Shown here: one piece after another, positions 46,764 to 56,534 of the stretch
Layout of the letters: each line of letters starts with the position of its first letter
How positions within the stretch are numbered: position 1 is the first letter of the stretch
Assembly: GCF_000764185.1 (NCBI RefSeq)
Contig: NZ_JQEC01000047.1
Coordinates: 1 to 64,000, forward strand
DNA length: 64,000 bases
Direction: 5' to 3'
DNA from: Colwellia psychrerythraea
Lineage (GTDB): Bacteria > Pseudomonadota > Gammaproteobacteria > Enterobacterales > Alteromonadaceae
Notes under the pieces: model-generated
What the model was told of the DNA's origin: nothing
Databases searched by the model: none
What the model saw: the letters and a program-made list of their open reading frames with translations, nothing else
Position numbers and translations under genes: made by a program

Positions 46764-48530
46764 ATGAGTGAAGGAAGTAATACGGTTATTATTGGTCTAG
46801 TTGCTCCAATAGGTGTTGATCTTGATTTAGTAAATGAGTCAATTGAGATAGCCGTAAAGCATTATGGATATGAACATAAAGTAATACAACTTGCCAATTT
46901 AGATAAAGCTATTAATGGAGAGAAAGAGTTAACATCAGATACTCGACAAGATCTAGACTATAAAAATATAGAAATGGGTAAACTTAGAAAAAAAAGTACA
47001 GGTAAATTACCTGATAATTTAACTTCATCTTCTGTTTATGCTTCGCTACTTGTCAATTTCTTAAAAGGAAATAAAAAAAACAAAAAAGTTTATATTATTG
47101 ATAGCTTAAAGAGACCTGAAGAAGTTGAGTTGCTGAGAGAAATTTATGGGGAAAGTTTTTTTCTTATTGGTGTTACATCTAGCTATGAGGATAGACTTTT
47201 ATTTAAAACTAAGGAGCTACAAAGTGAGCCTAATGGTGAGGAATTAGCACGAACACTTGTTGATTCTGATGATGAAAAGAATCAAGACACACGTAGTGAG
47301 TATGATAATAAAACACATAAAGCATTTTTAGTATCTGATTTGTTCATTTATCTTGACCCCAAAAATCCTGAAACTCTTTTACCATCTATAGAAAGGTTTA
47401 TCGATATTATTTTTGGCGCAGAAAATATCACGCCTACCCCTGAAGAACATAATATGTTTCTAGCTTATATGTCCTCATTAAAATCTGCTGATTTATCTAG
47501 ACAAGTAGGCTCAGCAATTATCAATAGTGATAATGATATTATTGCTATGGGGGCTAATGATGTACCTAAATTTGAAGGTGGCAGTTATTGGCCTGATGAA
47601 CCTTACCAAGCCTTTGTTAAGGACGGTTTTGAATATTCTAACTTTAAAGACAAGAGAGATTACATTCTAGGAATTGATAAGAATGCAGAGGAAAAATCAA
47701 ATATTATTCAAAGTATTGTCGATTCAATAAAAGAAAAAGTTAAAATTGAGAATGAAGCAGAGTTAATTAACGCCATAGAAAACTCTAAGCTGTCAGATAT
47801 AACGGAATATGGCAGGGCTGTTCATGCTGAAATGTCGGCAATAATGAGTGCAGCAAAAAATGGTATAGCGGTAAAAAATTCAATCATGTTTTGTACAACA
47901 TACCCTTGTCACAACTGTGCTAAACACATTGTAGCATCAGGTATTGTTAAGGTTTTTTACATTGAGCCTTATTCAAAAAGCAAAGCAATAGACTCGCATT
48001 CAGATTCAATAGAGGAACAGACCGAAGACTCACAAAAGGTCAATGATAAAGTTTTATTTACCGCATTTTCAGGAATTGCGCCTAGGTTATACCAAGACTT
48101 CTTTTCGATGAAGTTAGGTGACGGTAAGGCACTTAAAAGAAAAGAATATGATGGTTCAGCCATCTATCTTTCCAGAGTCTCATCAGCCCCCCTTAGAATC
48201 AGTATTGATAAAGACATTATCGAGTTAAAGGAGACGCGATATCTTGCAGAGATAAATTTTGTGGAGTTATCTAAAGATTTCAATACAGCAAGTGTTGATA
48301 AGGGCGAAAGAGTTACTTCTGAAGTTAAATTTTGGAGAGAAAATGAGGAGTATGGATGTATTAAAAATCCTGATGAGTATGAAAATGATTACTTTTTTAA
48401 TACCTCAAACTTGGCGGACGATAGCATTTTAGATAAATTAGGTAAGGGTCTAGCTGTATCTTTTAACATTAAAGATGGTACAAAGAAAGGAGTTAAATTT
48501 GCTGATGTAATTGAAGTACTGCAAGAGTGA
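46764..48530 (+). CDS. dcdV: anti-phage dCTP deaminase (DcdV/AvcD-like) with C-terminal cold-shock-like domain
   Basis: 588 residues from ATG 46764 (GAGG 5 bases upstream; TTG 46731 and ATG 46743 are alternatives). The N-terminal ~200 residues are the P-loop-kinase-like domain (VIIGLVAPIGVDLDLV, a degenerate loop without GKS). The deaminase domain follows with zinc ligands HAE (YGRAVHAEMSAIM) and PCHNC (TTYPCHNCAKHIV). The family deaminates deoxycytidine nucleotides on phage infection and starves phage of dCTP; an upstream RNA keeps it off. The last ~68 residues (VKFWRENEEYGCIK, NDYFFNTSNL, KGLAVSFNIKDGTKKG) read like a cold-shock OB fold, which I do not know from Vibrio DcdV (about 532 residues from memory). 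Confidence 0.9.
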   Translation: MSEGSNTVIIGLVAPIGVDLDLVNESIEIAVKHYGYEHKVIQLANLDKAINGEKELTSDTRQDLDYKNIEMGKLRKKSTGKLPDNLTSSSVYASLLVNFLKGNKKNKKVYIIDSLKRPEEVELLREIYGESFFLIGVTSSYEDRLLFKTKELQSEPNGEELARTLVDSDDEKNQDTRSEYDNKTHKAFLVSDLFIYLDPKNPETLLPSIERFIDIIFGAENITPTPEEHNMFLAYMSSLKSADLSRQVGSAIINSDNDIIAMGANDVPKFEGGSYWPDEPYQAFVKDGFEYSNFKDKRDYILGIDKNAEEKSNIIQSIVDSIKEKVKIENEAELINAIENSKLSDITEYGRAVHAEMSAIMSAAKNGIAVKNSIMFCTTYPCHNCAKHIVASGIVKVFYIEPYSKSKAIDSHSDSIEEQTEDSQKVNDKVLFTAFSGIAPRLYQDFFSMKLGDGKALKRKEYDGSAIYLSRVSSAPLRISIDKDIIELKETRYLAEINFVELSKDFNTASVDKGERVTSEVKFWRENEEYGCIKNPDEYENDYFFNTSNLADDSILDKLGKGLAVSFNIKDGTKKGVKFADVIEVLQE

Positions 48531-48580
48531 ATTTGTATTAAATATAATCCTACCTGATTTTTTTATGGTGAATTATCAAT

Positions 48581-48617
48581 AAAAAGGGCAACTAGCTAAA
48601 CACTAGTTGTCCTTTTT
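48581..48617. terminator. bidirectional intrinsic terminator
   Basis: A 15-bp stem with one G-T pair (AAAAAGGGCAACTAG / CTAGTTGTCCTTTTT) and a 7-base loop, with T-runs on both strands, between the deaminase and the peptidase genes. Confidence 0.85.
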
Positions 48618-48649
48618 TGCTGTTACTTATTAACTAATCACTCGAAAAA

Positions 48650-51046
48650 TTACTTCTCTAACAAATTCTCTTTAAAGAACTCAGTTTTCATAGTCTTATA
48701 ATGCAGGGTAGTGCCTTCACCTTCACGTAAGCTATGGCTACGGTTAGGGTAAGACATAAACTCAAACTGCTTATTGAACTCAACCAATTTATTGATTAAA
48801 CGCTCACTACCTTGGTAATGCACATTGTCATCACCCGTACCATGTACTAGTAGCAATTTACCTTGCAAGTTTGCAGCATGAGTTATAGGTGAACCCTGCT
48901 TGTAACCATCAGCATGGTCTTCTAATAAGCCGGAGTAACGCTCTTGGTATATAGTATCGTAAAGCAGTTGGTCAGCTACTGGCGCTGATGAAATACCAAC
49001 ATGATATTGTTCTGGGTATCTAAATAACATATTTAAGGTCATAGAGCCGCCACCTGAATGTCCCCAAATACCTACACGATCACTGTCGATGTACGACCAG
49101 CGTTCAGTCATGGCTTTTAAAGCGTCACTTTGATCGCGAGAAGATAATATACCAACACCGCCATAAATAGACTTACGCCATTCTTGGCCTTTAGGAGCAC
49201 GGGTACCACGGTTATCAACTGAAGCAACGATATAACCTTGCTGGGTTAACATTTGATCCCACATGAAAGCATTGCCGCGCCATTTGTTTTGTACTGTTTG
49301 TCCCCACGCTTCACCGTAAACATAAAAGATGATTGGGTAACTTTTACTTGCATCAAAGTTTGCTGGACGGGTGATGTAACCATCAAGGACGAGGCCGTCT
49401 TGTGCCTTAACTTGAAAGAACTCTGTTTGGCCAATATCTAGCTTTGCTAACTTAGCCTTTAACTTGTCGTTGGTCATTAAGGTGTGTTTTTTCAGATGAA
49501 CACTGTTGCTAGTAACAGGAATACTGACTAAATATTTGCTGGTAGGCTCAGCAAAACTTGAGTAGCTGTGAATTGCCCAGCTGCCATTTTCTGCCATTTG
49601 ATATTGGTTAAAACCAGCATACTCATCAGGGGTAACACGTTGATTAGACAAGCTGCCGTCTAACTTACTGCGGTATAAGTAACGTTGTGCAACATTTGTT
49701 GGTGAAGCAATAAAGTATAACCAGCCCGACTTTTCATCAACGGCTTTAATTGAAGTGATATCAAAGTCGCCGTTTGTTAGGTTTGTTATGGTTTTACCGT
49801 CACGTGAAATGCGGTAAAGGTGACGCCAACCACTGCGCTCACTGGTCCAAATAAAGCTGTTGCCCTTGTCTAACCATCTTGCATCGTCAACAAAGTCGAT
49901 AAAGCTTTCTTCTTTTTCGGTCATTACCAACTTTACTTTGCCGCTATTAACATTGGCTAGGTATAAGTGGTTAGTATCTTGTTTACGGTTAACATGTTGC
50001 ACTAAAATTTCAGTACTGTTGCCCGACCAATTCATGCGCGGAATGTACATATTACGTGAATTGTTAGGCAATTTAGTCCAAGTAGTTTTTTTACTGTTTA
50101 AATCAACAACTCCTACTTTAGCCAAAGCATTGTCTTCGCCAACTTTAGGGTAAGGGAATTTAGTGAGGGTAGGGTATAACTCATCAGTATTGTTGATCAT
50201 GATGAAATCTTTACTACCACTGGTATCTAGTTGCCAGTAAGCGATTTTTTTACCGTTAGGGCTCCAGCGGAAACCATCACGAATCATGAACTCTTCTTCG
50301 TATACCCAATCAAATAAGCCATTGATAATGCCATTACCAGCACTATTAGTAAGCTGAGATATGGCCATGTCGTTAAGGTTTTGCACATAGATGTTATTGT
50401 TTAATACAAAAGCAACTTGTTTGGCATCTGGTGAAAACTTAGCAAACATAAGTTGGCTATCGGCTACATCTTTACCGCCTAACTGACTAAGTTTGTTATT
50501 GCTGAAATCAAACAACCAATAGTCGCCACGGCTTTTTGAACGCCATACTTTTTTGCTGTTGGTATAAATTAATAACTTGCTGCGATCATCTGAAAAAGTG
50601 TAGTCATCAATTTCAAGGGCTTTTTTAGCGCCTGTAGGTGTTAGCTGCTTGGCAGTAACTAATACAGTGCGCGTTAAGGTTTTAGAGTCGTATTGCACTA
50701 TTTCCTTATTTGCTTCTTCTTTACTTTCACTACTGTCGCTGCTGTTTTTGCTATTTCTGTTGGTATCGCTTTCGCTCGCTTCGATTTTGTCAGCTTCTGA
50801 GTCTTCTATCGAAAGGTAACCGCTGCCGTCTTTAAGCCAGCGAATTTGGCCAATAGTTTCAGACTTAAAAGCTTTATCTTGATAAATGCTTTTAAGGGTA
50901 AGTGCTGAGTCTGTTTGCTTAGCGGTTGATTTTTTATCGTCGCTAGTTGTGCTTTGACAAGCCGAAAGTGATAAGGCAATAGCCGCAGTAAGCAGCAATT
51001 TTGCTGATAACTTAGTGAGTGAAGAGGTTAAGTGTGTATGTAGCAT
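48650..51046 (-). CDS. dipeptidyl peptidase IV-like S9 serine peptidase, lipoprotein
   Basis: 798 residues from ATG 51046 (AAGGAAA upstream). Signal peptide with lipobox LSAC. The N-terminal beta-propeller of the DPP IV type contains the conserved double-Glu segment FDWVYEEEF that binds the substrate N-terminus. The C-terminal alpha/beta hydrolase has the nucleophile GHSGGG (~665), Asp in HGTGDDNVHY and His in YPNRSHSLREG. It releases X-Pro dipeptides from peptides in the periplasm. A low-complexity Ser/Glu stretch (SESDTNRNSKNSSDSSESKE) lies near residue 85. Confidence 0.92.
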   Translation of the reverse strand: MLHTHLTSSLTKLSAKLLLTAAIALSLSACQSTTSDDKKSTAKQTDSALTLKSIYQDKAFKSETIGQIRWLKDGSGYLSIEDSEADKIEASESDTNRNSKNSSDSSESKEEANKEIVQYDSKTLTRTVLVTAKQLTPTGAKKALEIDDYTFSDDRSKLLIYTNSKKVWRSKSRGDYWLFDFSNNKLSQLGGKDVADSQLMFAKFSPDAKQVAFVLNNNIYVQNLNDMAISQLTNSAGNGIINGLFDWVYEEEFMIRDGFRWSPNGKKIAYWQLDTSGSKDFIMINNTDELYPTLTKFPYPKVGEDNALAKVGVVDLNSKKTTWTKLPNNSRNMYIPRMNWSGNSTEILVQHVNRKQDTNHLYLANVNSGKVKLVMTEKEESFIDFVDDARWLDKGNSFIWTSERSGWRHLYRISRDGKTITNLTNGDFDITSIKAVDEKSGWLYFIASPTNVAQRYLYRSKLDGSLSNQRVTPDEYAGFNQYQMAENGSWAIHSYSSFAEPTSKYLVSIPVTSNSVHLKKHTLMTNDKLKAKLAKLDIGQTEFFQVKAQDGLVLDGYITRPANFDASKSYPIIFYVYGEAWGQTVQNKWRGNAFMWDQMLTQQGYIVASVDNRGTRAPKGQEWRKSIYGGVGILSSRDQSDALKAMTERWSYIDSDRVGIWGHSGGGSMTLNMLFRYPEQYHVGISSAPVADQLLYDTIYQERYSGLLEDHADGYKQGSPITHAANLQGKLLLVHGTGDDNVHYQGSERLINKLVEFNKQFEFMSYPNRSHSLREGEGTTLHYKTMKTEFFKENLLEK

Positions 51047-51098
51047 AGTTTTCCTTAAACTTGGCAATACGCTAGGTAATTTTAAGCAAGCACTATAA

Positions 51099-51110
51099 AT
51101 TGTATACAAT
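51099..51110. promoter_or_regulatory. palindrome upstream of the peptidase gene
   Basis: ATTGTATACAAT, a perfect 12-base dyad about 53 bases before the peptidase start. It could be an operator of a GntR-like regulator; no such gene is nearby. Confidence 0.35.
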
Positions 51111-51280
51111 CTATGTACAAGTTAAAGGCGATGAGTCGTCAATCTTTATTGTTAACGTAGAATGATCGTTGTAAGACCGTTGAAATTGACTTTAACGAAT
51201 AAATATAATATTCGCGCTATTGAAATTGAATTGTTAGGCTCCATATTTATAATCCATCCATATTTTTACTGGCAGCTAGC

Positions 51281-52261
51281 ATGACCTACGCACTAGAAAT
51301 TAGCGCATTAGAAAAAACCTATAAAGGCGGTTTTCAAGCTTTAAAAGGCATTGATTTAACTGTATCAAAGGGCGACTTTTTTGCTTTACTTGGCCCTAAT
51401 GGCGCGGGTAAGTCTACTTCTATTGGGGTGATAACGTCATTAGTGAATAAAACTGGCGGTCAGGTAAAAGTATTTGGTTATGATATTGATACCGATTTAG
51501 AAAAAGCAAAAAGCTTTATTGGTCTAGTACCACAAGAGTTTAACTTTAGTCAGTTTGAGCCTTTGATGAATATTTTAGTGAATCAAGCGGGTTATTACGG
51601 CGTATCTAAGTCCTTGGCTACTGAACGTGCTGAAAAGTACCTAAAACAGTTAGAGTTATGGGACAAGCGTGACGAGCCTGCCCGTGCACTTTCTGGTGGT
51701 ATGAAACGCCGTTTAATGATTGCCCGCGCATTAATGCATGAGCCTCAAATGCTTATTTTAGATGAGCCTACTGCGGGCGTTGATATAGAACTGCGCCGCT
51801 CTATGTGGGATTTTTTACGTGAGCTAAATAAGCAGGGTATTACTATTATTCTTACCACGCACTATTTAGAAGAAGCTGAAATGCTGTGTCGCAATATTGC
51901 CATTATTGATGGTGGTGAAATTGTTGAAGATACCAGTATGAAAAAATTATTAGCGCAATTAGATGTTGAAACCTTTATTTTTGATATGAAAGTGGGCACC
52001 AGCTTAAGTGAACTTGATAGTTTTGCCGCGCAGTCATCAACAATCAATTACCGTGTTGTCGATGATCATACCTTGGAAGTTGACTTAAATAAGTCGCAAA
52101 ATCTTAATCAGGTATTTGAACAAATTAACGCCGCCAATATTGAAGTGTTGAGTATGCGTAATAAAAGTAACCGTTTAGAAGCTTTATTTGTAAGTTTGAT
52201 CAATAAAAAGCCTAAAACTAAGCAAACGAAGCAGCAAGCCGTTGCTGAGGACGCAAAATAA
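51281..52261 (+). CDS. ABC transporter ATP-binding protein (YadG-like)
   Basis: 326 residues. Walker A GPNGAGKSTS, the Q-loop VPQEFNFS, signature ALSGGMKRRL, Walker B MLILDEPTAG and the H-loop TTHYLEEAEML are complete. A ~90-residue C-terminal extension follows, as in the ABC-2 drug/lipid exporter group. The permease gene starts one base after its stop codon, so both are translated from one transcript. It powers export of an unknown substrate. Confidence 0.92.
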   Translation: MTYALEISALEKTYKGGFQALKGIDLTVSKGDFFALLGPNGAGKSTSIGVITSLVNKTGGQVKVFGYDIDTDLEKAKSFIGLVPQEFNFSQFEPLMNILVNQAGYYGVSKSLATERAEKYLKQLELWDKRDEPARALSGGMKRRLMIARALMHEPQMLILDEPTAGVDIELRRSMWDFLRELNKQGITIILTTHYLEEAEMLCRNIAIIDGGEIVEDTSMKKLLAQLDVETFIFDMKVGTSLSELDSFAAQSSTINYRVVDDHTLEVDLNKSQNLNQVFEQINAANIEVLSMRNKSNRLEALFVSLINKKPKTKQTKQQAVAEDAK

Positions 52262-52262
52262 T

Positions 52263-53027
52263 ATGAACAACTCTATAGCCCTAAAAAGCATTTTAACTAA
52301 AGAAATACAGCGTTTTATGCGTATTTGGGTACAAACCCTAGTACCACCAGCCATTACCATTAGCTTGTATTTTGTTATTTTTGGCTCGTTAATTGGTTCG
52401 CGCATTGGTGAAATGGGCGGCTTTGATTATATGTCGTTTATTGTACCAGGCCTTATTATGATGAGTGTTATTACTAACTCGTACTCTAACGTAGCCTCGT
52501 CATTTTTTAGTGCTAAGTGGCAGCGCAATGTTGAAGAGATGTTAGTAGCGCCTGTGCCTAACTGGGTTATTGTAGCTGGCTATGTTGGCGGCGGTATGTG
52601 TCGTGGTATTTTAGTTGGTTTGATTGTTACCCTAGTTTCATTATTATTTGTTGATATTCAACTGCACAATATCTGGGTAATTATCGCGACTGTTACCTTA
52701 ACCTCGGCAACCTTTGCTTTAGGTGGTTTAATTAACGCTATTTTTGCTGGTAGCTTTGATGATATTTCAATTATCCCAACCTTTATTTTAACGCCGTTAA
52801 CTTATCTTGGTGGGGTGTTTTATTCGATCAGTTTATTACCTGATTTCTGGCAGGGCGTTTCACAAGCAAATCCAATAGTTTATATGGTTAATGCTTTTAG
52901 ATACGGTTTTTTAGGTATATCTGATGTGAGTTTAGTGACTGCTTTTGCGGTGATTATTTTCTTTATTGTCACTCTATTTACCATTGCTATGACACTTATT
53001 TCTAAAGGCATAGGACTAAGAAGTTAA
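52263..53027 (+). CDS. ABC-2 transporter permease (YadH-like)
   Basis: 254 residues with six predicted membrane segments. ABC-2 family hallmarks include the QRFMRIWVQTLVPPAITISL start, the FISAKW-type segment SFFSAKWQRNVEEMLVAPVP and the LGGVFYSISLLPDFWQGVSQ NPIVYMVNAFRYGFLG end. It pairs with the ATPase at 51281. ATG 52263 follows the ATPase stop directly. Confidence 0.9.
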   Translation: MNNSIALKSILTKEIQRFMRIWVQTLVPPAITISLYFVIFGSLIGSRIGEMGGFDYMSFIVPGLIMMSVITNSYSNVASSFFSAKWQRNVEEMLVAPVPNWVIVAGYVGGGMCRGILVGLIVTLVSLLFVDIQLHNIWVIIATVTLTSATFALGGLINAIFAGSFDDISIIPTFILTPLTYLGGVFYSISLLPDFWQGVSQANPIVYMVNAFRYGFLGISDVSLVTAFAVIIFFIVTLFTIAMTLISKGIGLRS

Positions 53028-53028
53028 G

Positions 53029-53787
53029 ATGGCCGATAAGATGACTGAAAAGAAGACAGATAAAATGACAACTAATACAAATGACAGCCAAGCTATGGGT
53101 GATTCTAAAGCTATTATTAGTAATCAAGAAGGTATTCATGAAAAGCTTGATGAGGTGGTGAAAAGACATCTAACTCATGCTTTTCAAAAACCTTATCAAA
53201 AACACACTGAACAAGCATTCGCAGAGATGCATGTTTTGGTGCAAGCTTTTCTAAAAGCTAACCCTGAGGGTGAAATAATTTTAGATGCTTGCTGCGGCGT
53301 AGGGCAGAGCACTCGACTGTTAGCGCAGCAAAACCCACAAGCATTAGTGATTGGTGTAGATAAGTCTGATCATAGAATTAATCGTAATGTTGAAGGCTTT
53401 GCTGTTGATGATGGCTTTAGTGCAGAAAACTATCATTTAGTTCGCGCTGATTTAAATGATTTTTACCGTTTAGTTAAAACGGCTAATTGGCCAGTATCAA
53501 AACACTATATTCTATACCCTAACCCTTGGCCTAAGTCTAAACACCTACAACGCCGCTGGCATGGTAGTGGCGTTTTCCCACAAATGACCAGTATTGGTGG
53601 CCAGCTAATTTTACGTAGTAATTGGCGAATATATTTAGAGGAATTTCAACAGGCGGCTAAATTAGTTGTTTTACATGGTGAAATTACCGCATTGCCCGTT
53701 GTTGAGTCTTCACTAGCAATGACGCCATTTGAGGCGAAATATCAAGCTAGTGGACAAATATGTTGGCAGTTAACCCTAGAACGATAA
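53029..53787 (+). CDS. TrmB-like SAM-dependent methyltransferase
   Basis: 252 residues. After a polar N-terminal ~45 residues comes a Rossmann methyltransferase with motif I ILDACCGVGQSTRLLA, then VIGVDKSDHRI and the TrmB-type signature YPNPWPKSKHLQRRWHG. TrmB forms 7-methylguanosine at position 46 of tRNA. This protein has Cys-Cys in motif I where TrmB usually has GSG, so it may be a paralogue with another target. It starts one base after the permease stop. Confidence 0.75.
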   Translation: MADKMTEKKTDKMTTNTNDSQAMGDSKAIISNQEGIHEKLDEVVKRHLTHAFQKPYQKHTEQAFAEMHVLVQAFLKANPEGEIILDACCGVGQSTRLLAQQNPQALVIGVDKSDHRINRNVEGFAVDDGFSAENYHLVRADLNDFYRLVKTANWPVSKHYILYPNPWPKSKHLQRRWHGSGVFPQMTSIGGQLILRSNWRIYLEEFQQAAKLVVLHGEITALPVVESSLAMTPFEAKYQASGQICWQLTLER

Positions 53788-53953
53788 TGAATATAGATAG
53801 GAATGTTAACGAAATTAGAAGACTTTTGCGGTATTTTTTATTAAAGTGCGTTTTTCGTGTTAGTTACAAATAGCCAACAATTATAAAACTTGCGAGTAGG
53901 CGCTACAGGATTTGGCCAAGCAAGTGAATATAGTAAAAGTAAAGTGAAAAACT

Positions 53954-55585
53954 ATGAGAGCAACTAAGCGCATTGCTGAGGCAACGCAAGAGTCATTACA
54001 TCGAATTTTTACCATTGCTGAAGCGCCTGATTCTACTTTGGGACGCCTTGAGCAAGAAATGTCACAAAATTTGGTTGGCTTTCTAAACAACCATATTGTT
54101 GCCAGTAAAAATGCCTTAACGGATATTGAGCAAGATTTTGTTAATGCTCACATTCCCGAGCAGCCTGAATTCGTTTCTGATCATATGCATCACTTACTTG
54201 ATAAGTTAGTGGCGCAATCGGTTCATACCTCAAGTCCCAGCTTTATTGGTCATATGACCTCGGCATTACCTTCCTTTATTTTACCGCTGTCTAAGTTGAT
54301 GGTGGGCTTAAATCAAAACTTAGTTAAAGTTGAAACATCAAAAGCTTTCACGCCACTAGAGCGTCAAGTTTTAGGTATGATGCATAATTTGGTCTATCAG
54401 CAGGATGATGGTTTTTATCAAAACTGGATGCATAGCGCGCAGCATTCACTGGGCTCTTTTTGTTCCGGTGGTACTGTCGCTAACATTACTGCTTTATGGG
54501 TAGCACGAAATAAGCTGCTTCAAGCCGATGGTGATTTTAGAGGCGTGGCACGAGAAGGTTTACACCGTGCTATGAAACATTATGGTTATCAAGACTTAGT
54601 GATTTTAGTGTCGGACCGTGGCCATTATTCACTGAAAAAATCTGCTGATATTCTTGGCATAGGTCAAGAGAATGTCATCGCTATACCGACTGATGAACAC
54701 AATAAGATAGATTGCCACAAGTTAGCTGAAAAATGTCGACAACTTGCCGGACAAAATATTAAAGTGCTGGCTATTGTTGGTGTTGCTGGTACTACAGAAA
54801 CCGGTAACATTGACCCTCTTGATAAAATGGCTGAAATTGCTCAGCAATACCAATGCCACTTCCATGTTGATGCCGCTTGGGGCGGGGCAACATTGCTATC
54901 CAATAAATACCGTCCGTTGCTTAAAGGCATCGAACAAGCTGACTCAGTGACCATTGACGCGCATAAACAGATGTATGTGCCTATGGGGGCAGGTTTAGTT
55001 ATTTTTAAAGATCCTGCTTCTGTGAGTGCCATTGAACATCATGCGGAATATATATTACGTAAAGGCTCAAAAGATTTAGGTAGTCATACTTTAGAAGGCT
55101 CTCGTTCGGGCATGGCAATGTTAGTGTATGCAAGTTTGCATATTATTAGCCGACCAGGTTATGAAATGTTAATTAATCAGGCGATAGAAAAAGCCGAGTA
55201 TTTTGCTGAGCTGATTAATCAACATGATGATTTTGAGTTAATTACTCGCCCAGAGCTGTGTTTATTAACTTATCGTTATGCACCTAAGTCAGTACAAGCT
55301 TTGTTGGCCCGTAATGATGATGAATCGAATAAATCGCTGAACTTGTTGATAGGTAAGCTGACTAAGTTTATTCAAAAACGGCAACGTGAAGATGGCCGTT
55401 CTTTTGTCTCTCGTACACGTATTGAAGTGAGCCGTTATGGCGGTGAAAAAATGATTGTTTTTAGAGTGGTATTAGCCAATCCGTTAACCACTAAAGAAAT
55501 TTTACAAGATATTTTAGAACAGCAATGTCAGTTAGCGCAAGAGAGTGAGAACTTTTTACCCGAGTTACTGGAGATGGCAGAATAA
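53954..55585 (+). CDS. panP: pyridoxal-dependent aspartate 1-decarboxylase PanP
   Basis: 543 residues. A group II decarboxylase: substrate and PLP contacts in SFCSGGTVANITALW, HVDAAWGGATLLSN (PLP Asp), and the Schiff-base Lys in TIDAHKQMYVPMG (~337). The length and the N-terminal ~90-residue extension fit PanP, which makes beta-alanine from aspartate for pantothenate and CoA synthesis in Vibrio-like bacteria in place of PanD. Cytoplasmic. A strong terminator follows. Confidence 0.88.
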   Translation: MRATKRIAEATQESLHRIFTIAEAPDSTLGRLEQEMSQNLVGFLNNHIVASKNALTDIEQDFVNAHIPEQPEFVSDHMHHLLDKLVAQSVHTSSPSFIGHMTSALPSFILPLSKLMVGLNQNLVKVETSKAFTPLERQVLGMMHNLVYQQDDGFYQNWMHSAQHSLGSFCSGGTVANITALWVARNKLLQADGDFRGVAREGLHRAMKHYGYQDLVILVSDRGHYSLKKSADILGIGQENVIAIPTDEHNKIDCHKLAEKCRQLAGQNIKVLAIVGVAGTTETGNIDPLDKMAEIAQQYQCHFHVDAAWGGATLLSNKYRPLLKGIEQADSVTIDAHKQMYVPMGAGLVIFKDPASVSAIEHHAEYILRKGSKDLGSHTLEGSRSGMAMLVYASLHIISRPGYEMLINQAIEKAEYFAELINQHDDFELITRPELCLLTYRYAPKSVQALLARNDDESNKSLNLLIGKLTKFIQKRQREDGRSFVSRTRIEVSRYGGEKMIVFRVVLANPLTTKEILQDILEQQCQLAQESENFLPELLEMAE

Positions 55586-55637
55586 AGCTGTTAAATAAGT
55601 TAAGTAATTAACTCTTTATCTAACAAATGAATAAGTA

Positions 55638-55679
55638 AAAAAGGCGCAAGTTAATCAACCGATTAACTTGCGCCTTTTT
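55638..55679. terminator. bidirectional intrinsic terminator
   Basis: A perfect 19-bp stem (AAAAAGGCGCAAGTTAATC and its complement) with a 4-base loop; T-runs on both strands, between panP and nagB. Confidence 0.9.
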
Positions 55680-55727
55680 GTTTAACTGATTTAAAAGCTA
55701 AGTATTGTTAATGTTTAGCTTATGCTT

Positions 55728-56534
55728 CTAGTAATTATGATACAAACCAAACTCTAGGTTTATTTTGCAGTTTTGCTTATCTGCCCAAAGGTAATACTCT
55801 TGATCATCCAACTCACTAGCCGCTTCTTTATCAAGTAAGATAATAGCATTTTCATGTAACTGTAATGACGATGCAGGGCAAACTGCTGATAATGCACCTG
55901 TTACCATATCTTTTACTGCTTTGGCTTTGTTTTTACCTGTAGCCATAAGTAATACATATCTAGCATCTAGAATAGTGGCAATACCCATGGTCATGGCTAA
56001 TGTTGGTTGAAATTCATCAGCAGCAAACAAACGACTGTTATCATCGAGGGTTTGTTGGGTTAGTGTTTTGATGCGGGTACGAGAAGCCAGGCTTGATGTT
56101 GGTTCATTAAAACCAATATGGCCATTAGCGCCAATACCTAAAATTTGTAAATCTACGCCACCAGCTTGGACAATTCTGTCTTCGTAAGCTAAGCCTTGCT
56201 CTCTTGGATTTTCACCTTGATTACAGGTGGGTAAAAATGTCTTCGATTTATCAATATCAACATGGTCGAATAAATTTTCATTCATGAAGTGACGGTAACT
56301 TTGTTCATTTGTACCATCAATTCCTAAGTATTCGTCTAAATTGAAACTTGTAGTATTACTAAAACTGAGCTCACCAGTTTTATGTTTATTGACCAATTCT
56401 TTATACAGACTAATTGGTGTGCTGCCTGTAGCCAGACCTAATACTGGATTTGATTTTTTATTGATCAGCTCTGCAACCCACTCTGCTGCACTTTTGGCAA
56501 CTTGTTGTGCATCATCAAAAATAATAACTTGCAT
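55728..56534 (-). CDS. nagB: glucosamine-6-phosphate deaminase
   Basis: 268 residues, the standard NagB length. Signatures LGLATGSTPISLYKELV, FNLDEYLGI (catalytic Asp), GIGANGHIGFNEP and the C-terminal LDDQEYYLWADKQ are intact. It converts glucosamine 6-phosphate to fructose 6-phosphate and ammonia in amino-sugar breakdown. No other nag gene is adjacent. Confidence 0.95.
   Translation of the reverse strand: MQVIIFDDAQQVAKSAAEWVAELINKKSNPVLGLATGSTPISLYKELVNKHKTGELSFSNTTSFNLDEYLGIDGTNEQSYRHFMNENLFDHVDIDKSKTFLPTCNQGENPREQGLAYEDRIVQAGGVDLQILGIGANGHIGFNEPTSSLASRTRIKTLTQQTLDDNSRLFAADEFQPTLAMTMGIATILDARYVLLMATGKNKAKAVKDMVTGALSAVCPASSLQLHENAIILLDKEAASELDDQEYYLWADKQNCKINLEFGLYHNY

Noticed and set aside
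53029..53787. Calling this gene trmB itself
   Set aside because: The YPNPWPK signature fits, but motif I has DACCGVGQ and the N-terminus differs; a paralogue is more likely than the housekeeping enzyme.
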